DNA from: Chloroflexota bacterium
Lineage (GTDB): Bacteria > Chloroflexota > Dormibacteria > Dormibacterales > Dormibacteraceae
Reading direction: 5' to 3'
Assembly: GCA_005880755.1 (NCBI GenBank)
Contig: VBGV01000058.1
Coordinates: 1-11,752 of the forward strand
Length of the DNA: 11,752 bases
Below the pieces are notes generated by a model. The model made no database searches. It was given only the letters and a program-made list of their open reading frames with translations, and was not told the origin of the DNA. Position numbers and translations under genes: made by a program. This document shows positions 5,824 to 11,752 of the stretch, piece by piece (position 1 is the stretch's first letter; each line of letters opens with the position of its first letter).

Positions 5824-7835
5824 CAGGTCTCCGCGCCGAGCAGCAGGGGCTCCGAGCGAGCGACTGCCGGTTTCGAGGCGACCGCGACGATGGCGCCCGA
5901 CTTCACCCCGCTGGGAATGTTCACGGTCCAGTGATCCGTCGCGATCGCCACGATGTAGCCGCTCGCGGGCGTGGTCGCGCTCGGACCGGGAAGGTCGGTC
6001 GTCTGGCCGCTGCAGCGGTCGAAGAACTTGACCGTGTACGAGTACGGGACCGATTTCTGGACGGCGGAGAAATAGAGCGCGACCTCGAGACGGCATGACG
6101 TGAGCTCGCACGCCGTCGCGTTTTCCGGAGAGGCGCCGGGAATGTTGCACGGCGAAGCGGGGGTGCAGATCTGCACCTTTGTGATCGGGTCAGCGCTGGT
6201 GGCTCCAAAGTTCGGCACGGCCTGCGGTGCCTTGGTGGTCGCCGACGCGCTCGGCGACGTCCGCGGCGAGCCAGAGGGATTCGCCGATGCCGTAGGCGTC
6301 GCGTGCACCCCGCCGGTGATCGGGCCCCCGCCTCGGTTGGCGAGGACGATCACGCCGACCGCCCCAAGGAGGATGACGATCACGACCGCGACCGCGGCCG
6401 GCACGAGCCAGGGCGGCCGTCCGGAAGGGACGCCCCGAGACGGCGGGCGTGGCACTGACGGCTTACGCGCGGGCGCCGAAATCGGGGCGCGCGGGACAGG
6501 TGCCGGAGTAGGCACCGCGGCGGGAGTCTCGACCGTGGCCACCCCGGTGCCAAGTGGCTCGGCAGGGACGGTCTCTCCAGGCTTCCACACCGGGGCCTCG
6601 ACGGGCGTCCAGGTCTGTTGCGCCGGGGGCGGGGAGGGCGCGGGAGTTTCCGCCGGTGCCGGAGGGGCGGCAGGGGGAAAGGTGGCGAAAGGCGAAGCCG
6701 GCGCCGCGCTCTCGAACGACGGCGCGGGCTTCGGCGGCTCGGGTTCGGCCGGCTTCGACGGTTCTAGGGGAGTCCACGTCGGTGGCGCGGGCGGGTTGGT
6801 CGCCCTCGCCGTCGGCTCCGATGGAGCGGAGGGGCGTGGCGGCGCGTCCGACCAGGTCGGGACGGAGGGAGCAGGCGTCGCCGGTGCGGCGGGCGCCGGC
6901 GGTGGAGGTGCGGGAGCCGGGACTGGTGTCGGCGGGAACGTGATCGCGGGCATCGAGGGATAGGTCTGGAGGGGCCGATCGGGTGCGTCGTACGACGCAG
7001 GCGAGCGGACGGGAGTCTCCTGGCGGGGAGTCGGCGCGATGTAGGGCGCCGGGGTAGGCGCGGTCGATTTGGGTGCGACCGTGCCCTCAGGCAAGAACGG
7101 CGTGATCGGCGGCAGCTCGCGGCCGCCTGCCCGCGTGGCGAGCTCGGATTGAGCCGCCATCTCGCGGTCGGGTGAAAGCAGCGCGGCGGCCATCTCTCGG
7201 AGGGCGGCCTGCGCCCGATCGGCGGAGGGGCCCATCGCGCCGCTCGCCATCGACCTCATGGTGACCACCAGACCGGGAGAGATGTTGGGCGGCGCTGGTG
7301 CGCCCGCGGGGTCGACACCGAAGGCCGCGCAGACGGCCATGCCGCATGACCGGACGTCCGCGCGCAGGTCGCTCTGTGAGGGCGCCGCGCGCACCGCCGC
7401 CGCGGGATGGCCGGCCAGCCTGATGTCGCCGTTGGTGGTGACCCTCACCGCCGTGGCGCCAAACCCGCCCAGGGCGATGCCCGCCTCGTGCAGGGCGGCC
7501 ACACCGGAGAGGACGGCAGCTCCGATGGCGGCGGCCGCGGGCGGCGTCAACGGTCCACGCGAAAGGATCGAGCCGAGGGGCGTGCCTTCGTTCGGCTCCA
7601 CCGCGACCCAGACGCCGTTCTGATCGGTGCCCCAAGCCAGTACGGGCGACAGGGCCGGGTGACGGTGTTCGTAGAGTCGCTGGAGACGGGGTACGGCGGC
7701 GGTCGCCTCGGCCGGCGGCACAGGGATTTCGTGCACCACGGCAGGCTTCCCATTCCTCAAGACGGCCTTCCAGCCCTGGCCTGCTCCAGGTCCTACGAGT
7801 TCGATCAGCTTCGGCTTCGGCTCAGACTCGGGCAT
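5820..7835 (-). CDS. Transmembrane protein pseudokinase receptor with proline-rich linker
   Basis: The protein has 671 residues. Residues 1-235 or so resemble a Ser/Thr protein kinase: VGPGAGQGWKAVL (14-26) in the glycine-loop place, a hydrophobic core with ALHEAGIALGGFGATAVRV (114-132) where HRDLKPxN should be, IRLAGH (138-143) where DFG should be, and RADVRSCG (158-165) like the later DxWSxG. The VAxK lysine, the HRD aspartate and the DFG aspartate are all missing, so phosphotransfer is unlikely. A very proline-rich linker of about 230 residues (241-474) with repeated TWTP elements precedes one membrane helix (about 476-499). An outer domain of about 125 residues carries six cysteines (557, 563, 576, 581, 608, 671). 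The likely role is signal binding outside and scaffolding inside. The start at ATG 7835 has no clear ribosome binding site. The ligand and partner are unknown. Confidence 0.85.
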   Translation of the reverse strand: MPESEPKPKLIELVGPGAGQGWKAVLRNGKPAVVHEIPVPPAEATAAVPRLQRLYEHRHPALSPVLAWGTDQNGVWVAVEPNEGTPLGSILSRGPLTPPAAAAIGAAVLSGVAALHEAGIALGGFGATAVRVTTNGDIRLAGHPAAAVRAAPSQSDLRADVRSCGMAVCAAFGVDPAGAPAPPNISPGLVVTMRSMASGAMGPSADRAQAALREMAAALLSPDREMAAQSELATRAGGRELPPITPFLPEGTVAPKSTAPTPAPYIAPTPRQETPVRSPASYDAPDRPLQTYPSMPAITFPPTPVPAPAPPPPAPAAPATPAPSVPTWSDAPPRPSAPSEPTARATNPPAPPTWTPLEPSKPAEPEPPKPAPSFESAAPASPFATFPPAAPPAPAETPAPSPPPAQQTWTPVEAPVWKPGETVPAEPLGTGVATVETPAAVPTPAPVPRAPISAPARKPSVPRPPSRGVPSGRPPWLVPAAVAVVIVILLGAVGVIVLANRGGGPITGGVHATPTASANPSGSPRTSPSASATTKAPQAVPNFGATSADPITKVQICTPASPCNIPGASPENATACELTSCRLEVALYFSAVQKSVPYSYTVKFFDRCSGQTTDLPGPSATTPASGYIVAIATDHWTVNIPSGVKSGAIVAVASKPAVARSEPLLLGAETC

Positions 7836-7849
7836 TTAACGGTGCATGG

Positions 7850-7855
7850 TACCCT
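7850..7855 (+). promoter_or_regulatory. Possible -10 box (TACCCT) for ferredoxin, suggesting a leaderless start
   Basis: TACCCT ends eight bases before GTG 7864. If it is a -10 element, transcription would begin at or very near the start codon, which fits the absence of a ribosome binding site. Only 28 bases separate this GTG from the divergent pseudokinase start. No -35 box is evident. The call is tentative. Confidence 0.25.
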
Positions 7856-7863
7856 TGCGGCAC

Positions 7864-8109
7864 GTGGCATACGTCATCGTCCAGCCCTGCATAGACGTCA
7901 AAGACGCCTCGTGCGTCGAGGTTTGTCCGGTCGATTGCATCCATACAGACGACGCGGCGAACATGTATTTCATCGATCCTGACGAGTGCATCGACTGCGG
8001 CGCATGCGTCGATCCGTGTCCGGTTGACGCCATCTTTCCTGAGGATGAAGTGCCTGAGCAGTGGCGCAACTTCATCCAGATCAACGCCGACTACTTCAAA
8101 AACCGGTAA
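7864..8109 (+). CDS. fdxA: Seven-iron type ferredoxin ([3Fe-4S][4Fe-4S])
   Basis: This is a small, acidic cytoplasmic electron carrier of 81 residues. Starting at GTG 7864 gives MAYVIVQPCIDVKDASCVEVCPVDC, the usual FdxA N-terminus. An in-frame ATG at 7846 would add six residues not typical of the family. By comparison with Azotobacter ferredoxin I, Cys9, Cys17 and Cys52 would hold a [3Fe-4S] cluster, and Cys21, Cys42, Cys45 and Cys48 (in CIDCGACVDPCP) a [4Fe-4S] cluster, with Cys25 as the nearby free cysteine. The C-terminal tail EDEVPEQWRNFIQINADYF is also typical. There is no good ribosome binding site. Isocitrate dehydrogenase begins 21 bases after the stop, so the two are probably co-transcribed. 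The electron donor and acceptor are not shown by the sequence. Confidence 0.93.
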   Translation: MAYVIVQPCIDVKDASCVEVCPVDCIHTDDAANMYFIDPDECIDCGACVDPCPVDAIFPEDEVPEQWRNFIQINADYFKNR

Positions 8110-8130
8110 GCGCACTGCTGTCTCAACGGA

Positions 8131-9222
8131 TTGGCTAGACACGCAGTAACGCTCGTCCCCGGAGATGGCGTCGGCCCTGAGATCTGCGATGCGTCGGTTC
8201 GCGTGCTGGAAGCCACGGGAGTTGAGTTCGAGTGGGACGTCCAGCAGGCCGGCGAGGCCGCGATCGCCGAGTTCGGGACCCCGCTACCCGACCACGTGCT
8301 CGAATCGATTCGCAAGAACAGGGTCGCGCTCAAAGGCCCAATCACCACCCCTGTGGGGAGCGGATTTCGGAGCGTCAACGTCGCTCTGCGCCAGGCGCTC
8401 GACCTCTACGCGCTCGTGCGGCCGATCAGGGCATACAAGGGTGCGCGCAACCTGCGCGACGATCTCGACTTCATCATCGTCCGCGAAAACACCGAGGACA
8501 TCTACGCGGGACTCGAGTTCGAGAAGGGCTCCCCCGACGCGCAGCACCTCATCGAAGAAATTTCAGGTCTGCTTAAGAAAAAGATCCGCCCCGACAGCGG
8601 GCTTTCGATCAAGCCGATCTCGGTCAGCGGCTCGGAGCGGATAGTCCAGTTCGCGTTCGACTACGCGCGGAAGAACGGCCGGCGCAAGGTCACGGCGGTG
8701 CACAAGGCGAACATCATGAAGCACACCGACGGCCTGTTCCTTTTCGTCGCGCGCCAGGTCGCCGCGCAGAACACCGACATCGAGTTCGAGGACCGCATCG
8801 TCGACAACATGTGCATGCAGCTCGTCCTCAGGCCGAAGGAGTACGACGTGCTGTGCTGTCCGAACCTCTATGGCGACATCATCTCGGACCTCGGTGCGGG
8901 CATGATCGGCGGGCTGGGGTTGGCCCCCGGAGCGAACATAGGCACCAACGGCGCGGTGTTCGAGGCCACCCACGGCAGCGCGCCGAAGTACACCGGCCAG
9001 AACAGGGTGAACCCGATGGCGGTGATGCTCTCCGGCGTGATGATGCTGCGGTACCTGGAGGAGACGGCGGCAGCCGATGCGATGGAGAAGGCGATCGCCA
9101 ACGTCATCGCGCTGGGGGAGAACGTCACCTATGACCTGAAGGAGAAGCGCGACGATCCCACCGCGGTGGGGACGAGCCAGGTTGCGGACGCGGTCATCGC
9201 GCAGCTGAAGGCGGCCGTTTGA
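8131..9222 (+). CDS. icd: Isocitrate dehydrogenase (isocitrate/isopropylmalate dehydrogenase family)
   Basis: This 363-residue enzyme oxidises isocitrate to 2-oxoglutarate and CO2 in the TCA cycle, with metal and NAD(P). Visible blocks are VTLVPGDGVGPEI at the start, GFRSVNVALRQALDLYALVRP (substrate Ser, Asn and Arg), RENTEDIYAG, VHKANIMK (catalytic Lys), CPNLYGDIISDLGAGMIGG (metal aspartates) and EATHGSAPKYTGQNRVNP (cofactor loop). The RSVNVALR serine-arginine pattern fits isocitrate over isopropylmalate. The Lys-Tyr in SAPKYTG is the pair found in NADP enzymes such as that of E. coli, whereas NAD enzymes usually have Asp-Ile. A later arginine of the E. coli NADP site appears replaced, so the cofactor is uncertain. 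The start is TTG 8131, the only start that fits the conserved N-terminus; its ribosome binding site is weak. Confidence 0.95.
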   Translation: MARHAVTLVPGDGVGPEICDASVRVLEATGVEFEWDVQQAGEAAIAEFGTPLPDHVLESIRKNRVALKGPITTPVGSGFRSVNVALRQALDLYALVRPIRAYKGARNLRDDLDFIIVRENTEDIYAGLEFEKGSPDAQHLIEEISGLLKKKIRPDSGLSIKPISVSGSERIVQFAFDYARKNGRRKVTAVHKANIMKHTDGLFLFVARQVAAQNTDIEFEDRIVDNMCMQLVLRPKEYDVLCCPNLYGDIISDLGAGMIGGLGLAPGANIGTNGAVFEATHGSAPKYTGQNRVNPMAVMLSGVMMLRYLEETAAADAMEKAIANVIALGENVTYDLKEKRDDPTAVGTSQVADAVIAQLKAAV

Positions 9223-9249
9223 GATCCCCACGAAGTTAGAGCCTTCGGC

Positions 9250-9588
9250 GTGACTTCGCGGGGGCCCGTCGGTAAAGCGGCGACCGAAGAGGTCCTCAGG
9301 CTCCGCCGGCTCTGGGATGCTCACATCCATACGCCATCTCCCGTCGGAGGAGGCGACCCACGAGACCAGGAGGTGGCGCTTTACGCGACCTGGATCGGCA
9401 GCGTGGTCGAGGTCGCCCTGCGCCGCGGTTCGCTCGACCGCAACCTGGCCACGATGCTCGAGACGCGGCGCGCGGAGGGCAACGAGCGCGTCTTTCGGGC
9501 CGCGGGCGAGCTCGGCGAGCCGGTACGCTCCTACGTCGCCAGGCTGATCGCGATCGAGGATCTGCTGGCACAATTGCCCGTCAAGTGA
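9250..9588 (+). CDS. Conserved-looking hypothetical protein, 112 residues
   Basis: I do not recognise this protein. It starts at GTG 9250, 27 bases after the isocitrate dehydrogenase stop, and its TGA overlaps the capA-like start as GTGA (9585-9588), so the two are probably translated together. The sequence is mostly helical and charged, with no signal peptide, membrane helix or cysteine. It has a tryptophan/histidine stretch (LRRLWDAHIHTPSPVGGGDPRDQEVALYATW, about residues 18-48) followed by two amphipathic helices ending AIEDLLAQLPVK. Third positions are GC-rich, as in its neighbours, so it is likely a real gene. A role with isocitrate dehydrogenase or with CapA cannot be chosen from the sequence. 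Confidence 0.75.
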   Translation: MTSRGPVGKAATEEVLRLRRLWDAHIHTPSPVGGGDPRDQEVALYATWIGSVVEVALRRGSLDRNLATMLETRRAEGNERVFRAAGELGEPVRSYVARLIAIEDLLAQLPVK

Positions 9589-10760
9589 GACCCGCCGTCG
9601 TGGTTGCCCTGGTCGCCCTGGTCGCCTGCAACAGCTCGACGCCGCCTGTGGCCATCGGCAGCGGCGCTTCGGGCTCCCGTGTCCTGGTGGCGGCGCCAGA
9701 TTTCTACGACCAGGCGTCATTCTCCGACCGCACTGGCAGGCTGCCCGTTTTGAGCCTGCAGAGCCTTTTCCACCCGACGTACGTCGTGCCGCACGACCCC
9801 AGCCGCATCCGAACGCTCCTGGTCACGGGCGACGTGATCCCAGCGCGCGGTGTCAACTACTACGCCACCGCTCGTCACGACTTCCTGTGGCCGTTCCGGC
9901 CGACGGCGGACTACACGAAGAACGCCGACGTCACTTACATCAATCTCGAGACGCCGCTGTTCGCGGGATGTCCCGTCGTGGCGACGGCCACGTTCACCTT
10001 CTGCGGCGACGCGCGGTTCATCAACGGCCTGACTCTGATGGGCGCGAAGGTGGCCAACCTCGCCAACAACCATCTGTCCAACTTCGGGGCGGAGGGGATC
10101 ACGGCCACGGACAAGTTGCTGCACGACCACGGGATCGAGACGTCAGGCCTGGGCCCGGCTGCGGTGATCGATGTGCGCGGGATCAAGTTCGCGTTCGTCG
10201 GCTTCAACGGCGTGGGTCGCGCGATCGACAAAGAAGCGGTACGTCAAGGTATCGCGCGTGCCCGCCAGCAGGCCGACATCGTCGTGGCGCAGTTTCACTG
10301 GGGCAAGGAGTACGAGCGCCAGCCGCTGGCCGACCCGCACGTGCCGACGCCCGATGACCCCGTCGCGATCGGGCATGCCGCGATCGACTGGGGCGCCGAC
10401 ATCGTGATCGGCAACCACCCGCACTGGTACCAGGGGATCGAGATCTATCACGGCAAGCTCATCACCTACGCGCACGGGAACTTCGTGTTCGACCAGATGT
10501 GGTCGGAGGAGACGCGCGAGGGCGTGATCGGGACCTACACGTTCTCCGGCACGCAGCTGGTCGGGGCGACGTGGAAGGCCTACCGCATCTACGACTACGG
10601 CCAGCCGGTGTTCATGAATGCGAAGGACTCCGCGACCGCGCTGCAGACGATGGAGGCGGCCAGCGACCAGCTCGCGACGAGGCTGCACGAGCCGACGACA
10701 TCACCCGTTCCCGCGATGCCGCCCGCGCCCGTCTACGCACCGGAGCACGCACCCGCTTAG
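9585..10760 (+). CDS. CapA-family lipoprotein (metallophosphatase-like)
   Basis: The protein has 391 residues and is probably exported and lipid-anchored. The N-terminus MRPAVVVALVALVACNSS has the lipobox LVAC with Cys15. All main CapA motifs are present: TGDVIPARGV (81-90), YINLETPLF (118-126), NLANNHLSNFG (158-168), QFHWGKEYE (236-244), GNHPHWYQG (276-284) and YAHGNFVFDQ (295-304). These residues form a calcineurin-like metal site. CapA/PgsA proteins help make or export poly-gamma-glutamate or capsule, and many homologues have no tested function. No pgsBC partners are seen here. The extended C-terminal tail from about 365 is proline-rich. The GTG start lies in a 4-bp overlap with the preceding small gene; no strong ribosome binding site is apparent, consistent with coupling. 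Confidence 0.93.
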   Translation: MRPAVVVALVALVACNSSTPPVAIGSGASGSRVLVAAPDFYDQASFSDRTGRLPVLSLQSLFHPTYVVPHDPSRIRTLLVTGDVIPARGVNYYATARHDFLWPFRPTADYTKNADVTYINLETPLFAGCPVVATATFTFCGDARFINGLTLMGAKVANLANNHLSNFGAEGITATDKLLHDHGIETSGLGPAAVIDVRGIKFAFVGFNGVGRAIDKEAVRQGIARARQQADIVVAQFHWGKEYERQPLADPHVPTPDDPVAIGHAAIDWGADIVIGNHPHWYQGIEIYHGKLITYAHGNFVFDQMWSEETREGVIGTYTFSGTQLVGATWKAYRIYDYGQPVFMNAKDSATALQTMEAASDQLATRLHEPTTSPVPAMPPAPVYAPEHAPA

Positions 10761-10770
10761 CTGGGCTCGC

Positions 10771-10776
10771 TACAAT
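10771..10776 (+). promoter_or_regulatory. Possible -10 box (TACAAT) before the carboxypeptidase gene
   Basis: TACAAT differs from the consensus -10 TATAAT at one position. It lies 11 bases after the capA stop and about 30 bases before the likely carboxypeptidase start, in the short intergenic gap. No convincing -35 box precedes it. It is the best of three similar hexamers in this window (4328, 7850, 10771). Confidence 0.4.
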
Positions 10777-10793
10777 CCCGGCGACAAATCACC

Positions 10794-10799
10794 AGGGGG
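10794..10799 (+). promoter_or_regulatory. Purine-rich ribosome binding site candidate (AGGGGG)
   Basis: AGGGGG is the only Shine-Dalgarno-like run upstream of the carboxypeptidase. It points to a start near 10808, eight bases later, where the codon in frame is GTC and not a standard start. Confidence 0.4.
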
Positions 10800-10807
10800 T
10801 ATCCACC

Positions 10808-11752
10808 GTCCCAGCCTACGTTTCAGAACCAGGAATATCCCGGACGCGGGGCCGCCGCCGGCGGAGGCGCGAGCTCTTCAGATTTCTGCTATCGCTGCTC
10901 GTGATTGCCGCCGCGATCGCGACCACAGTCTTCGTCGCACGTACCCGCACCGTGCCGTTCGTGTTCAACCTGGAGAGCGCCACCGCACCCGCGCCGAAGT
11001 CGTTCGACCACTTCGACTTCTCGACCTACTGGCTCGCCACGCACGGCCAGCCCAACCTCGCGATCCACGGTCAAGCGGCATACCTTGTCGATCTGGACGC
11101 GCGCCAGGTGCTGTGGCAGCGCGACCCCGAGACCGCACGCGCTCCGGCGAGCCTGACCAAGCTCGTGACCGCGATGGTCGCGATGGATGACGCAGGTTCG
11201 CTCGACCGGACGGTCCAGGTGACGAAAGAGGCAACCCAGGTCGTCCCGAGCGTCATGGGCCTGACGCCTGGCGAGCGGGTCACAGTACGCGACCTTCTGT
11301 ACGGCCTGTTCCTCGATTCCGGGAACGACGCCGCGGAGGCTCTCGCGGACGGCATCGTGCCGCGCGACCGTTTCCTCAGGCAGATGAACCAGAAGGCGAA
11401 AAGCATCGGCCTCGCCGCCAGCCACTTCGCCACGCCGAGCGGGCTCGACGCGCCTGGCCACGCGATGTCGGCCCATGACCTGGCTCACGCCGCGGCTTAT
11501 CTCGACACCTACTATCCAGATCTCGCCGCGATCGCCGCGACGAAGGACGTCGCGATTCCTTCCACCGCGACGCACAAGGCGTTTTACCCGCACAACCTGA
11601 ACCGGCTGCTGTGGAGCTATCCAGGTGCGACGGGGCTGAAAACAGGACTGACGGACAACGCTGGCGGCTGCATGCTCGCGACCGCGACTCGCGGTGATCG
11701 CCACCTCATCGCGGTGGTGCTCAACGCGACCCTGCACTCGACCGAAGACGCG
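10808..11752 (+). CDS. D-alanyl-D-alanine carboxypeptidase, peptidase family S11 (3' end cut)
   Basis: This penicillin-binding enzyme trims the terminal D-Ala from peptidoglycan stem peptides outside the membrane. About 315 residues are seen, and the C-terminus lies beyond the window. A basic cytoplasmic stretch (RRRRRR) and one membrane helix (LLSLLVIAAAIATTVFVA, about 27-44) form an uncleaved anchor or signal. The catalytic motifs are all present: SxxK in ASLTKLVTAM (Ser115, Lys118), SxN in LDSGNDAAEAL (Ser171, Asn173) and KTG in GLKTGLTDNAGG (278-280). The start is a problem. In this frame there is no ATG, GTG or TTG between the capA stop and GTG 10901, and that GTG would delete half the signal anchor. 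I place the start at GTC 10808 because of the AGGGGG eight bases upstream. A base error or a rare start codon is possible. Confidence 0.88.

Noticed and set aside
6100..6963. Glycine-rich plus-strand 287-codon frame
   Set aside because: It is the complement of the proline-rich linker of the pseudokinase. Gly/Ala/Val richness is expected from reversed Pro/Ala codons.
8563..9720. Minus-strand 385-codon frame opposite isocitrate dehydrogenase
   Set aside because: It spans parts of three plus-strand genes, including two with strong motifs, and has no recognisable domain of its own.
10889..11737. Minus-strand 282-codon frame opposite the carboxypeptidase
   Set aside because: The plus strand has all three S11 motifs, and the opposite frame shows no family pattern.

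Overview
The window is GC-rich, densely packed bacterial DNA. It has GTG and TTG starts, 4-bp coupled overlaps, a fragment of an ECF sigma-factor gene next to a membrane-anchored AMIN-like protein, Kelch-type lipoproteins and a kinase-like receptor. This mix suggests a soil-type terrabacterial lineage such as Dormibacterota, Chloroflexota or a relative. That placement is inferred from gene style only. No taxonomic marker settles it.

Left part (1-3466). Two copies of a 110-bp-period repeat lead directly into a complete tRNA-Ser(GGA). The repeat unit folds back on itself and carries pieces of the tRNA 5' end. After the tRNA come a Kelch/SH3b lipoprotein with a less GC-biased codon usage, an apparently frameshifted small gene, and an ECF sigma-factor gene broken by an internal deletion. 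The sigma relic is followed, one base later, by a single-pass membrane protein with an outer AMIN-like domain. A tRNA, repeats, a compositionally different gene and two broken genes look like the edge of an accessory region, although no integrase is present.

Middle part (3468-7835). A minus-strand family 2 glycosyltransferase (polyprenyl-phosphate sugar synthase type) is divergent from folE (GTP cyclohydrolase I). folE overlaps a RibD-C/DHFR-like reductase by 4 bp, and together they form a small pterin/pyrimidine operon. The reductase converges on a minus-strand gene for a transmembrane protein kinase-like receptor that lacks the catalytic residues. The two genes share one CTAG for both stop codons.

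Right part (7846-11752). A seven-iron-type ferredoxin is followed closely by isocitrate dehydrogenase. Next come an unrecognised 112-residue protein overlapping a CapA-family lipoprotein by 4 bp, and then a D-alanyl-D-alanine carboxypeptidase (S11) cut by the window end. The last two concern the cell envelope.

The points most worth checking are: the palindromic repeat whose 17-nt segment is perfectly antisense to the tRNA-Ser D arm; the deletion in the sigma factor; the catalytically dead kinase receptor; the isocitrate dehydrogenase with partly NADP-type cofactor residues; and two well-conserved genes with no ordinary start codon in a sensible place. I did not find a convincing new defence or mobile system.
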